Positions 7,967 to 16,213 of a DNA stretch of 51,662 bases are shown piece by piece. A program made the translations under genes and the position numbers. Origin of the DNA: an uncultured Clostridia bacterium. Lineage in GTDB: Bacteria; Bacillota; Clostridia; TANB77; CAG-508. Position 1 is the first letter of the stretch; each line of letters starts with the position of its first letter. The notes below the pieces were generated by a model, which did no database searches, had not been told where the DNA came from, and saw only the letters and a program-made list of their open reading frames with translations. The DNA lies in NCBI GenBank assembly GCA_910589185.1, contig CAJUSU010000010.1:1-51662 (forward strand). Direction: 5' to 3'.

Positions 7967-8266
7967 ATGATAAAAAAATTTCAGAAAACATTTTCTTCTC
8001 GTTTAGAGGAATTTGAAAATACTTTATTGTTTAATACAAATTCACCTATTCATATAGAAATGCCTGAGGAAGTTAAAATATGGAATCAAAAAGCAAGTAA
8101 GATACAATCTCACTTTGACTTTGCTATTCCTAATTATATATTAGATGAAATAATAGAGCACGAGGATAGTGTTTGCAAAGATAATTTATATTATCTAATT
8201 AATTGTGCTGTTATCAATAATAGAATAACACTTGAGAACGCAAAAAAAATTCGAGAAATATATTAA
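7967..8266 (+). CDS. Hypothetical 99-residue protein
   Basis: Family not recognised. ATG 7967 is preceded by AAAAGGAT and by a good promoter at 7903-7931. The protein is mostly helical and charged, with no membrane segment or signal peptide. It has two Cys residues (about 71 and 80) and a C-terminal helix ending NAKKIREIY. Its stop lies inside a terminator stem, so it is a well-delimited single-gene unit. Its position beside the XRE and Spo0A-like regulators suggests a role in that signalling island, which is inference only. Confidence 0.6.
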   Translation: MIKKFQKTFSSRLEEFENTLLFNTNSPIHIEMPEEVKIWNQKASKIQSHFDFAIPNYILDEIIEHEDSVCKDNLYYLINCAVINNRITLENAKKIREIY

Positions 8267-8278
8267 TCTCGAATTTTT
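8247..8278 (+). terminator. Terminator overlapping the end of the 99-residue gene
   Basis: AAATTCGAGA (8247-8256) pairs with TCTCGAATTT (8267-8276), with further T residues after it. Because both arms are flanked by A or T runs it may also serve as the tmRNA terminator on the other strand. Confidence 0.75.
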
Positions 8279-8309
8279 CATTTGCGTCTAATTCATAAAT
8301 TACTATAAT

Positions 8310-8668
8310 TGGTGGAGATGAGGGGAGTCGAACCCCTGTCCAATATTCTTTCCATATCAGCTTCTCCGAGTGCAGTTTGTTTTCAAAATTCCCTTCTATC
8401 TAACCTAACAAACAAGCTTATATAGAAAGTAGCTATTTAAAGTTACCCACTGTTTCCATAACTAAAAACAGGTTCGTTTCCCACTAATCGTCGCCTTATC
8501 TAAAAGCGTGGGCACTTAAAGTAAGACGTCGCCGCAACTAAGCAGCGTATGCTAATTCTCTATTATCAGCGTTTAATTTAATTTCTCACATGATTTAAGT
8601 GGCCAAGTGAGAATCCACTACTCGCTACTGATACTTCTGGGATACTGTCGAAGCCAAAATACATCCCC
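8310..8668 (-). ncRNA. ssrA: tmRNA
   Basis: Rescues stalled ribosomes by trans-translation. The 5' end GGGGATG (8668-8662) pairs with CATCTCC before the encoded CCA (8312-8310). The 3' arm has a T-loop GGTTCGA and the 5' part has the typical TTTTGGCTTCGACAG. The resume region follows TTAAATTAAAC and encodes the tag ADNRELAYAA then TAG, which ends in the AA needed for proteolysis. The length of about 359 bases is normal for Firmicutes. Confidence 0.95.
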
Positions 8669-8738
8669 ATATATAGACTGTATATTTAATTATAGCTTAT
8701 TTATAAAAAAATAACAAGTAAAATTTATGAAAAAAGCA

Positions 8739-8767
8739 TTGCACATTTTATAAAACTATGCTAATAT
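8739..8767 (+). promoter_or_regulatory. Promoter of the tRNA-Trp gene
   Basis: TTGCAC at 8739-8744, 17-base spacer, TAATAT at 8762-8767. An overlapping TATAAT lies at 8765-8770. Confidence 0.5.
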
Positions 8768-8794
8768 AATATATGTAGTTTTACTTAAACATTT

Positions 8795-8869
8795 AGGGGT
8801 ATAGTGTTAATGGTAGCACATCGGTCTCCAAAACCGCCTGTGAGGGTTCGAATCCTTCTACCCCTGCCA
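8795..8869 (+). tRNA. tRNA-Trp (CCA)
   Basis: Seven-base acceptor stem AGGGGTA/TACCCCT, anticodon loop CTCCAAA giving anticodon CCA, T-loop GGTTCGAATC, discriminator G and encoded CCA at 8867-8869. It reads UGG, so UGG remains a Trp codon here. Position 37 is A. Confidence 0.95.
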
Positions 8870-8871
8870 TT

Positions 8872-8900
8872 ATCACTAGTCTTAAACTAGTGATTTTTTT
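8872..8900 (+). terminator. Terminator after tRNA-Trp
   Basis: Perfect 9-bp stem ATCACTAGT/ACTAGTGAT (8872-8880 with 8886-8894), 5-base loop, then T6. Confidence 0.9.
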
Positions 8901-8926
8901 ATATTAAATTTTATGTGGAGAAAAAT

Positions 8927-9376
8927 ATGGAAAAATTAAAAACACTTATCAAAAAAGTATGTAATAAAGAAGTCTTCTCTTATCTTATTTTTGGGGTATT
9001 AACTACTCTTGTTAATATCATTATTTCTTATTTATTGAAAGCATTTTGCCATATAGAAGGAAATATTGCAAGTACCATTGGAATTATCTGTTCTATCCTA
9101 TTTGCTTATTTTACCAATCGTAAATGGGTATTTCATTCTGAAGCACATACCGTTAAAGACAAATGGATTGAATTTGGTAAGTTTATTTTAGGTAGAGCAT
9201 TTACCATGATAATAGAAATTGTAGGAGTTTTTCTATTAAATGATGTTATTCACTCCTTCTATGGAATGTTTAGTGATAACATGGCCTATCTAATTAACAA
9301 AGTTTTAATTACTATTATTGTCATTATCTTAAATTTCTTTATCAGTAAATTTTTCGCCTTTAAAAAGGAAAACTAA
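8927..9376 (+). CDS. GtrA-family membrane protein
   Basis: 149 residues from ATG 8927, six bases after a GGAG site; a GTG at 8915 overlaps that site and is unlikely. Four membrane segments (about residues 18-40, 45-67, 90-110, 125-145) and the family signatures TNRKWVFHS and FFISKFFAFKK mark it as GtrA/DPMS-type. GtrA proteins are thought to help flip polyprenyl-linked sugars or otherwise support cell-surface glycosylation. The gene follows the tRNA-Trp terminator and precedes an M23 peptidase on the same strand, which would fit cell-envelope work. Confidence 0.88.
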   Translation: MEKLKTLIKKVCNKEVFSYLIFGVLTTLVNIIISYLLKAFCHIEGNIASTIGIICSILFAYFTNRKWVFHSEAHTVKDKWIEFGKFILGRAFTMIIEIVGVFLLNDVIHSFYGMFSDNMAYLINKVLITIIVIILNFFISKFFAFKKEN

Positions 9377-9413
9377 ATTATTATCGGGGGCTAAAAAACG
9401 GAGGTATTGTTAT

Positions 9414-10006
9414 ATGTCTAATAGTTTTTTCAGGCCCTTTTATTATTTCTTTTTTATCCTTATCTTTCTTATTTTCTTTACTTCTTGCTTCTTTGGTCCT
9501 AGCATTCTTGGCGGTTCCTCTCTTGATGAACCTTATTATTCTCTTGACCTATCTCAAGAATACGTATGGCCTACTCCTCGGTTATACCTATATCACTTCA
9601 CCTTTTGGTTATCGTGGTCTTCCAACCGCTGGTGCTACTTCTTACCATGCAGGTGTGGATATTGGCGCACCTGAAGGAACTAAATTTATTGCTATTTGTG
9701 ATGGTAAAATTACCTTCACAGGATTTCTAGGAGGTGGCGGCTACACCATTACCCTTTCAGTCAACAATATGAAAATTACTTATTGTCACGTTTCTCCTAT
9801 CTATATCGTCCGAAAAGGTGATATTGTAAAAAAAGGAGATGTAATTGGCTGTGTTGGACCTAAAAATGTATATGGGGTACCTCGGCAATCAATACTATGA
9901 CGAAAATGGTAATCCCACAAATGGTGCCACCACTGGTCCACATTTACATCTAGGCGTGCGTATTGATGAAAAATATATCAACCCTATGAATCTATTTGAA
10001 GAATAG
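9414..10006 (+). CDS. M23-family peptidase (LytM/lysostaphin-type), two +1 shifts at CGG
   Basis: 196 residues only if the frame shifts +1 twice. ATG 9414 follows GGAGG. Residues 1-30 form a hydrophobic signal or anchor with FTSCFFG, which may be a lipobox. Frame one ends ...YVWPTP at CGG 9579. Skipping its C gives GGT and continues GYTYITSPFGYR, HAGVDIGAPEG, ITYCHVSP and GPKNVYGVP. At CGG 9883 the same skip gives GGC and GNQYYDENGNPTNGATTGPH-LHLG. The zinc-binding residues of M23 enzymes are spread over both downstream segments (H and D of HAGVD, H of HLHLG), so only the doubly recoded product can be active. The likely role is peptidoglycan endopeptidase. Both sites read CCT-CGG. Confidence 0.88.
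9579..9581 (+). other. CGG +1 recoding site 1 in the M23 peptidase gene
   Basis: CCT-CGG-T. Skipping C gives GGT and the conserved GYTYITSPFGYR. Confidence 0.85.
9883..9885 (+). other. CGG +1 recoding site 2 in the M23 peptidase gene
   Basis: CCT-CGG-C, in frame after the first shift. Skipping C gives GGC and reaches the catalytic GPHLHLG. Without it translation stops at 9898-9900. Confidence 0.85.
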
Positions 10007-10009
10007 AAA

Positions 10010-10035
10010 AAGAAGATATTGTTACATATCTTCTT
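10010..10035. terminator. Bidirectional terminator between convergent genes
   Basis: Perfect 10-bp stem AAGAAGATAT/ATATCTTCTT (10010-10019 with 10026-10035), just past the M23 stop and overlapping the end of the convergent zinc-ribbon gene. Confidence 0.65.
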
Positions 10036-10555
10036 CATTGTTATTTTCTTCATCTGGTTCTTCTTTTTCTATTATTGGTGTCTCTGGCTCTATTCCTAAC
10101 TCTTCTGCCAATTCTGCACTACAGTCATGTCCACAACCAGAACAATTATGAGTACATTCTTCTTCATCACCATTCCAGTCTAATTCTATCATATTATGAC
10201 ATTCTGGGCACTCAACCTCTGTATTAACATCACTGCTAATATTGGTTGTAAACTCATGATTACAGTATGGACACATGATATCAAATTCGTAAGACTCTTC
10301 ATCTTCATAAATATCACTTTCAATACCATCTACTGCTTTTTGAATTTTAGACATTCTATCATCAATTTGTTTTTGCTGTTCTTCTACTTCTTTAATTCTT
10401 AAATCTGTTAAGTACGTTAAACGATCAATAACATCCATAAACATCATTGAAAGTTCTTGGAATTTTTCAATTACAAACTCTTTATCTTTTTCATCTTTGA
10501 TATTAGCTTGTAAATCTTTCATAATTTGTTGATAGCGATTGCTCAATTCTGACAT
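10022..10555 (-). CDS. CD1247-like zinc-ribbon protein
   Basis: 177 residues. The N-terminal half is a long helix or coiled coil (residues 1-85) and is followed by a zinc ribbon (CPYC and CPEC, about residues 95-125) and a second Cys/His cluster (CTHNCSGCGHDC). The tail is highly acidic. The layout resembles clostridial CD1247-type conserved proteins, whose function is unknown. It lies 21 bases downstream of efp, and in clostridia such genes often follow efp. The molecular role is not known to me. Confidence 0.65.
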   Translation of the reverse strand: MSELSNRYQQIMKDLQANIKDEKDKEFVIEKFQELSMMFMDVIDRLTYLTDLRIKEVEEQQKQIDDRMSKIQKAVDGIESDIYEDEESYEFDIMCPYCNHEFTTNISSDVNTEVECPECHNMIELDWNGDEEECTHNCSGCGHDCSAELAEELGIEPETPIIEKEEPDEENNNEEDM

Positions 10556-10576
10556 CTTGTCATCTTCCCTTCCAAA

Positions 10577-11143
10577 TTAAACTCTTTCCATATACTCCCC
10601 AGTTCTAGTATCAATACGAATCACATCTCCAATATTTACAAACATTGGAACTGAAATCTCATAGCCATTTTCTAGTGTAGCAGGTTTTCCTGAAGTAGTT
10701 GTTGTGTTGCCAGCAAATCCTGGTTCTGTATATGTAACTTCCAATTCAACAAACATTGGTGGTTCTACTGAGAATACATTTCCTTTGTATGAAAGAATTT
10801 TTACATTCATATTCTCTTTTAAGAATTTTAAGCTATCACCAAGTTGGTCTTTATTTAATGGTAATTGTTCATATGTTTCATTATCCATAAAGTAATAAAT
10901 TCCACCATCTTCATATAAATATTGCATTTCTTTCTTTTCAATTTCTGCTGCTGGATATTTATCAGATGGGTTAAAAGTTTTTTCTAAAACTGCTCCTGTA
11001 ATTACATTTCTAATTTTTGTTCTTACAAAAGCTGAACCTTTTCCCGGTTTTACGTGTTGGAATTCTACTACTTTGAATACATTTCCTTCCATTTCAAATG
11101 TTGTTCCGTTTCTAAAATCTCCTGCCATATATACTTCTGCCAT
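10577..11143 (-). CDS. efp: Translation elongation factor P
   Basis: 188 residues from ATG 11143 (site AAAGGGGAAA upstream); the in-frame start at 11161 is too early. EF-P promotes peptide-bond formation at proline stretches. Domain I carries the loop KPGKGSAFVRTK with the Lys that is the usual modification site. Domains II and III follow (PPMFVELEVTYTEPG, GYEISVPMFVNIGD, DTRTGEYMERV). The length is normal. The gene is in a cluster yqeG, prepilin peptidase, pepP, efp that is common in clostridia. Confidence 0.95.
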   Translation of the reverse strand: MAEVYMAGDFRNGTTFEMEGNVFKVVEFQHVKPGKGSAFVRTKIRNVITGAVLEKTFNPSDKYPAAEIEKKEMQYLYEDGGIYYFMDNETYEQLPLNKDQLGDSLKFLKENMNVKILSYKGNVFSVEPPMFVELEVTYTEPGFAGNTTTTSGKPATLENGYEISVPMFVNIGDVIRIDTRTGEYMERV

Positions 11144-11230
11144 AATATTTTCCCCTTTCAAATTTGTTATTATTCTTAAAATCTTTACTATTATACACTA
11201 TTTCTACCTAAAAATCAACATTCTTATTTG

Positions 11231-12298
11231 TTAATTATCTACTATAATATAATTCTTATCCGATTTTGTTAAATTTATACAACCAGTTTTTGTAATTAAT
11301 ACTGTATCTTCTATTCTGATTCCAAATTCCCCTGGTAAATAAATACCTGGTTCATCTGTCACTACCATATTTTCTTTTAAAATATTATCATTTTTTCCAC
11401 TAATGTATGGAATTTCATGAATATCTAGTCCTACTCCATGACCTAAACTATGTATCAAATTATGCCCATATAATTTAAAATCATTTTCTACATTACGGGA
11501 TAAATTTCGGATAATCGCTCCCTCTTTCATATCTTCTAAAGTTTGCAATTGGTCTTTTAGCACCAAATCATAAATCGGTTTCATTCTATCTGGTACATAT
11601 CCTGCAAATATGGTTCTTGTCATATCAGAACAATATCCTTGATATTTACATCCAAAATCAATGGTAATTGGATCACCTTTTTCTATTGTTTTCTCCGTTG
11701 TAATAGCATGTGGTTTAGATGAGTTCTTGCCAGATGCTACAATTGTTTCAAAGGAAAGTCCATCAGCTCCATTTCTCAAAAAATAATTTTCTATTTCATA
11801 AGCAACTTCTTTTTCCGTCATACCTATTTTGATAAATTTCTGTAAATGTTCAAAACACGCATCTGTTAATTCACAAGCTTTTTGAATTTTTGCAATCTCT
11901 TCTTCATCTTTTACCATTCTTTGCTTTTCTATCATGTTCTCTGTTTCTTCAAAATTATTGACTTTATATTTTTGCATATAGTTTTTATACTGTGCATAAG
12001 TAATATAATTTTCTTCAAACCCAACATTTTCGCAAAATGAAAAAAAATTTTCATAGTCATAAGGGCTAATATCTGTAAAATTAGAAACGATAATTTCATC
12101 ATCTATCGTAACTGTGCTATGCACATCTTCTATATATCTGCTATCTGTAATGTAGTGATTTTCTTTACGCGTAATTAATAACACCCCTTCGGCATTAATT
12201 CCTGTTAAATACCTAACATTGATAGGGTTGGAAACAATCATTCCTTGCATGTCTAATCCACGCATTTTTTCTCTTAACCACTTAATTTTTGGGTTCAT
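11231..12298 (-). CDS. pepP: M24 aminopeptidase P family (Xaa-Pro peptidase)
   Basis: 355 residues from ATG 12298, behind GGTGGTGA. It has an N-terminal creatinase-like domain (about 1-125) and a pita-bread metallopeptidase domain with the metal ligands in ITIDFGCKYQGYCSDMTRT, HSLGHGVGLDIHE and EPGIYLPGEFGIRIED. These enzymes remove N-terminal residues preceding proline. PepP versus PepQ specificity cannot be fixed from sequence. It sits immediately upstream of efp in the same direction. Confidence 0.9.
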   Translation of the reverse strand: MNPKIKWLREKMRGLDMQGMIVSNPINVRYLTGINAEGVLLITRKENHYITDSRYIEDVHSTVTIDDEIIVSNFTDISPYDYENFFSFCENVGFEENYITYAQYKNYMQKYKVNNFEETENMIEKQRMVKDEEEIAKIQKACELTDACFEHLQKFIKIGMTEKEVAYEIENYFLRNGADGLSFETIVASGKNSSKPHAITTEKTIEKGDPITIDFGCKYQGYCSDMTRTIFAGYVPDRMKPIYDLVLKDQLQTLEDMKEGAIIRNLSRNVENDFKLYGHNLIHSLGHGVGLDIHEIPYISGKNDNILKENMVVTDEPGIYLPGEFGIRIEDTVLITKTGCINLTKSDKNYIIVDN

Positions 12299-12317
12299 AA
12301 AAATCACCACCTAAAAT

Positions 12318-13059
12318 TTAACCTTGGTACATTCCCAAAGTAAATATCTTTAATAAAATCGTTAATAACAAATCATAAGGTGTAAAAATAACTATGAAAG
12401 TTGCTATTACAATAAATGGTCCAAAAGGTATATAATCATTTTTTCGTTTAATAATCAAAATTGGTAAGCTGATAATAGCTGCTATTAGAAAAGATAGTAC
12501 AGAAACCATGAGAATTGCTTTCCAGCCTAAAACTAGTCCTAAGGCTCCCATTAATTTCACATCACCAAAGCCCATGGCTTCTTTTCCAGCAATCCAACCA
12601 CCAATAACAGTAATGAGTAAGAAAATTCCTCCACCAACTAATGCACCAATTACACTTTCAATAATGGTATTTATTCCTGAACTCACATTTATAATAACAT
12701 TTAGGAATGTAAATAATAATCCAATTTCTAAAATAGTCAAATTCAAACGATTTGGAATAATTTGCAATTTATAATCTATACAAAACGCAGATAATAATAT
12801 TGGTACTAAAGCTGCATATTTAAAGAAATCTATACTTATGTTAAAAGTATATAATAAACCTAGGTACATTACAGCTGTAATTACCATTAATAAATAGTTT
12901 GGCTTAAAATGCCTCATATATTCTGTAAAAAACTCTTTACATACTATTTTTTTGTATTCTGGTAAACGCTTGTTGCACCAGTCTACCAATTGACCGATTA
13001 GTAATCCTGCTACTCCGTACAGCAACATAAATTAAAATATGAATATCATTTATGTACAT
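12318..13059 (-). CDS. Prepilin peptidase (A24), +1 shift at CGG near the N-terminus
   Basis: 246 residues when read from ATG 13059, which has AAAGGAG five bases upstream, with a +1 shift at codon 15 (CGG 13017). The zero frame gives MYINDIHILIYVAV, and the skip then gives GGA and GVAGLLIGQLVDWCNKRLP, restoring the first membrane helix. The only alternative start, ATG 13028, has no ribosome site and would remove half of that helix. Catalytic aspartates are in FCIDYKLQIIPNRL and GFGDVKLMG (GxGD). The CxxC methylase segment of longer PilD enzymes is absent. It processes type IV pilin-like precursors, such as the protein at 37.5-38.7 kb. It overlaps the end of yqeG by 14 bases. Confidence 0.85.
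13015..13017 (-). other. CGG +1 recoding site in the prepilin peptidase gene
   Basis: GTA-CGG-A. Skipping C gives GGA and fuses the well-initiated N-terminal segment to the rest of the first helix. Confidence 0.8.
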
Positions 13060-13549
13060 TTTTGCTCCTTTTGTATCTCTCAATTATTTTATTTTCGATT
13101 GGTCTTTTTACTTTTGTAATCCAGATATCTTTTTCATCAATTGGTTTTACTAAAATAGGAAACATATTACTTCTATTAGCCCCTATAATGTCTGTCATAA
13201 TTTGATCTCCTACTACTCCTATTTGTTCATTTTCTAAATTTAAAATTGCTTTTGCTCTTTTAAATCCACCTTTTAATGGCTTTTTAGCAAAATAGATATA
13301 TGGAATTTCTAGCTTTTTTGCTACTTCTTCTACTTTATCTTTATGATTGGTATTAGATACAATACATAAAGAAATTCCTTGTTTTTTTAAGTTTTCTATC
13401 CACTCTGGTATACCTTCTGGCATATTTCTATTAATATCAATAAGTGTATTATCTACATCTAAAATGAGCCCTTTTAAATGATGTTCTTTTAGTGTTTCTA
13501 TGCTTATTTCTGTTACACTATTTAAATATAGTTTGGGATATAAAATCAT
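13046..13549 (-). CDS. yqeG: YqeG-family HAD phosphatase
   Basis: 167 residues, the normal size for YqeG HAD-IIIA phosphatases. Motif I is LILDVDNTLID (about residue 29), motif II is CIVSNT, and the late motif is GVVGDQIMTDIIGANR. The substrate is unknown, although YqeG-like proteins are often phosphatidylglycerophosphate phosphatase-like. It is the first gene of a unit with prepilin peptidase, pepP and efp, behind the promoter at 13583-13611. The start has a GGAGG site. Confidence 0.88.
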   Translation of the reverse strand: MILYPKLYLNSVTEISIETLKEHHLKGLILDVDNTLIDINRNMPEGIPEWIENLKKQGISLCIVSNTNHKDKVEEVAKKLEIPYIYFAKKPLKGGFKRAKAILNLENEQIGVVGDQIMTDIIGANRSNMFPILVKPIDEKDIWITKVKRPIENKIIERYKRSKNVHK

Positions 13550-13582
13550 AGTGCCTCCATTTTAGACAATTTTTCTTCTATT

Positions 13583-13611
13583 ATTATCTATTAAGATAGA
13601 AAATTTGTCAA
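13583..13611 (-). promoter_or_regulatory. SigmaA promoter of the yqeG unit
   Basis: On the minus strand TTGACA (13611-13606), 17-base spacer, GATAAT (13588-13583), 34 bases before the yqeG start. Confidence 0.75.
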
Positions 13612-13673
13612 TTGATTTTTCAGTAGATTTTAGATTTTTTTGGAATGGTATTTTATTTTTACTTTTCTTATAT

Positions 13674-13709
13674 AAAAACTCCCTATGATATTTTTATTTT
13701 ATCATAAGG
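13674..13709 (-). terminator. Terminator after sleB
   Basis: Imperfect stem CCTATGATA/TATCATAAGG (13682-13690 with 13700-13709) flanked by T runs on both strands. Confidence 0.65.
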
Positions 13710-13749
13710 AATTTTTATGTTAAGTTTCTCATTTTTGTTTCTCTTTTAT

Positions 13750-14451
13750 TCATTTGCAAAATCTATGTCTACCAATTGTTACTGTCATTGGCCTAGACCA
13801 AATCCATTTATTTGTCGCAGTACTTGGATTGAAATAGTAAATTGCACCATAAGATGGATCCCAACCATTCAATGCATCTTGAGCAGCTTTTCTAGCTGTA
13901 TCATTTGGTGTTAAATTAATCTGTCCATCTGATACCACATCAAAAGCTCCTCTTTGATAAATAACACCTGATACAGTATTTGGAAAAGAACTACTTCTTA
14001 CACGATTTAATACAACTGCCGCTACTGCAACTTGTCCAGAATATGGCTCTCCTCTAGCTTCTCCATACACAAGTCTTGCTAATAAATTTAAGTCATTTGA
14101 AGTAGTCGCTCCTGAACTAGAACTATTACTTGAATTCATAATTCCCATTGCCTTCAAAGTATTTTTTCCTGCAATACCATCTACTGTCAATCCATTTTTA
14201 GACTGAAACCACCTAACAGCTGCTTGTGTTTGGCTTCCATAAATGCCATCAATATTTCCACTGTAATATCCCCATCTTTTTAATTTAGTTTGAATTTGTC
14301 TTACTTCGTCTCCTCGAGAACCATATTTAGATAGTGCCTCTGTTTGGCTATTTCTGACAAAAATATGATAAGAAAAGAATATGCTAAAAGCTAGCGTTAT
14401 AATTGCCATTGCCCACATTCTGCTCTTATTTTTCGTTATTTTTTTGAACAT
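13750..14451 (-). CDS. sleB: Spore cortex-lytic enzyme
   Basis: 233 residues. N-terminal membrane or signal segment (about 12-32), a PG_binding_1 domain (about 40-105, GSRGDEVRQIQTKLKRWGYY, GIYGSQTQAAVRWFQSKNGL) and a C-terminal SleB/CwlJ hydrolase_2 domain (LLARLVYGEARGEPYSGQVA with the catalytic Glu in GEARGEP). SleB breaks down spore cortex peptidoglycan during germination. The start codon lies immediately downstream of the fhs terminator T-run, and its weak GTGGTG ribosome site is inside that hairpin. Confidence 0.92.
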   Translation of the reverse strand: MFKKITKNKSRMWAMAIITLAFSIFFSYHIFVRNSQTEALSKYGSRGDEVRQIQTKLKRWGYYSGNIDGIYGSQTQAAVRWFQSKNGLTVDGIAGKNTLKAMGIMNSSNSSSSGATTSNDLNLLARLVYGEARGEPYSGQVAVAAVVLNRVRSSSFPNTVSGVIYQRGAFDVVSDGQINLTPNDTARKAAQDALNGWDPSYGAIYYFNPSTATNKWIWSRPMTVTIGRHRFCK

Positions 14452-14510
14452 AAAAAATACACCACTTTCTGTTAAAATCTGTTATGTGTATTTTAACCAG
14501 AATTGGTGTA
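14452..14510 (-). terminator. Terminator after fhs, overlapping the sleB ribosome site
   Basis: Long imperfect inverted repeat (TACACCA/TGGTGTA at the base, AAAAT/ATTTT near the loop) followed on the minus strand by T6 that runs into the sleB ATG. Confidence 0.7.
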
Positions 14511-14521
14511 TTTATTCAAAT

Positions 14522-16183
14522 TTAAAAAATACCTATAATATTATTTTTTTCATCTAAATCAATTTTCTCAGCAGCTGGAACTTTTGGAAGACCTGGCATT
14601 GTCATAATCTTTCCCGTTAATACTACTACAAATTCTGCACCTGCTCTTAATACTACATCTTGTACATGAATGTTAAATGGTTCTTTACATTCTAAATTTT
14701 TAGGGTCGTCTGAGAAAGAATACTGTGTTTTTGCAATGCATACTGGCAAATTACCATATCCTAATTTTTCAATCCCTTCAATATGTTTTTTTGCTTCTTC
14801 TGTATATTCCACATCTTGTGCTCCGTATACTTTTTGTGCCACAGCCTTTATTTTATTTTCTATACTCTCTTGTAGTTCATAAGCAAATTTGAAATCTTCT
14901 CGTTTTTCTACTAAACTCACAATTTGCTCTGCTAAATCAATAGCACCATCTCCGCCTTTTTCCCAACTTTCTACTAAACTTAGTTCGATGTCTTTTTCAT
15001 GTAATTTATTTTGTAAAAATTCCACCTCTGCATTGGTATCTTGTGTATATTTATTGATTGCTACCACTACATTTAAACCATAACGATTTTTCAAATTGTC
15101 TACATGTCTTTCTAAATTTTCAAAGCCTTTTTCTAAGTACTCTATGCTTTCTTGGTTTAAATCTTCTTTTGCCATTCCTCCATGATATTTTAAGGCTTTC
15201 ATAGTTGCCACACACACAACTGCATCAGGTTTTAAATTTGCTTTTCTACATTTAATATCTAAAAATTTTTCTGCTCCTAAATCTGCTCCAAACCCAGCCT
15301 CTGTAACAACATAATCTCCTAATTTCAAAGCTAATTTTGTAGCAATTACACTATTACATCCATGAGCAATATTGGCAAATGGGCCACCATGAACAATTGC
15401 AGGTGTTTTTTCTAAAGTTTGTACTAAATTTGGATTGATTGCATCTTTTAATAAAACAGTCATACTTCCTTCTGCTTTTAAATCTCTGGCAGTAATTGGT
15501 TTATTATCCTTAGTATAACCAACAATAATATTTCCAATTCTCCTTTTTAAATCTTCTATATCAGTTGCTAAGCAAAAAATTGCCATAATTTCAGAAGCAA
15601 CAGAAATATCAAAACCATCCATTCTTGGCACAATGTTCTTTTCTTCTGATAAACCAGTATCTACTTTTCTTAATTGTCTATCATTTAAATCTACACATCT
15701 TTTCCATACTACTCTATCAAAACCTAACTCATTTCCAAAATAGATATGATTATCTATCATAGCAGAAAGTAAGTTATTTGCTGAAGTAATCGCATGAATA
15801 TCCCCTGTAAAATGTAAATTAATATCTTCCATTGGTGCTATTTGGCTATGACCTCCACCAGTAGCTCCACCTTTAATACCAAATACAGGTCCTAAAGAAG
15901 GCTCTCTTAACGCAAGAACTGCCTTTTTTCCTATTTTCCTTAATCCGTCAGCTAATCCAATTGCCATAGTAGTTTTCCCTTCTCCTAAAGGAGTAGGATT
16001 AATTGCTGTTACTAAAATTAGCTTTCCATTTTCTTTATTCTCTAATCGCTTATATACTTCTGGAGAAATCTTTGCTTTGTATTTTCCATATTGTTCTAGT
16101 TCTTCTTCCTGAATTTCTAAATCTTGTGCTATTTTAGAAATTCTTTCTAACTTCGTATTTCTTGCAATTTCTACATCTTCCAT
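14522..16183 (-). CDS. fhs: Formate-tetrahydrofolate ligase
   Basis: 553 residues, full length. It makes 10-formyl-THF from formate, THF and ATP in one-carbon metabolism. The P-loop region is VTAINPTPLGEGKTTMAIGL (about residue 60), followed by REPSLGPVFGIKGGATGGGH and AEGSMTVLLKDAINPNLVQT; the C-terminus has RAGAEFVVVLTGKIMTMPGL. It works with FolD, encoded at 29.1-29.9 kb in this window. GAGGAACC precedes the start. All in-frame arginines avoid CGG. Confidence 0.96.
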   Translation of the reverse strand: MEDVEIARNTKLERISKIAQDLEIQEEELEQYGKYKAKISPEVYKRLENKENGKLILVTAINPTPLGEGKTTMAIGLADGLRKIGKKAVLALREPSLGPVFGIKGGATGGGHSQIAPMEDINLHFTGDIHAITSANNLLSAMIDNHIYFGNELGFDRVVWKRCVDLNDRQLRKVDTGLSEEKNIVPRMDGFDISVASEIMAIFCLATDIEDLKRRIGNIIVGYTKDNKPITARDLKAEGSMTVLLKDAINPNLVQTLEKTPAIVHGGPFANIAHGCNSVIATKLALKLGDYVVTEAGFGADLGAEKFLDIKCRKANLKPDAVVCVATMKALKYHGGMAKEDLNQESIEYLEKGFENLERHVDNLKNRYGLNVVVAINKYTQDTNAEVEFLQNKLHEKDIELSLVESWEKGGDGAIDLAEQIVSLVEKREDFKFAYELQESIENKIKAVAQKVYGAQDVEYTEEAKKHIEGIEKLGYGNLPVCIAKTQYSFSDDPKNLECKEPFNIHVQDVVLRAGAEFVVVLTGKIMTMPGLPKVPAAEKIDLDEKNNIIGIF

Positions 16184-16213
16184 TTAAGGTTCCTCCTTTA
16201 CCCCAACCTGACA

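Noticed and set aside
13028..13028. ATG 13028 as the prepilin peptidase start without a shift
   Set aside because: It has no ribosome site, whereas ATG 13059 has AAAGGAG at the right distance and extends the first membrane helix through the CGG shift.
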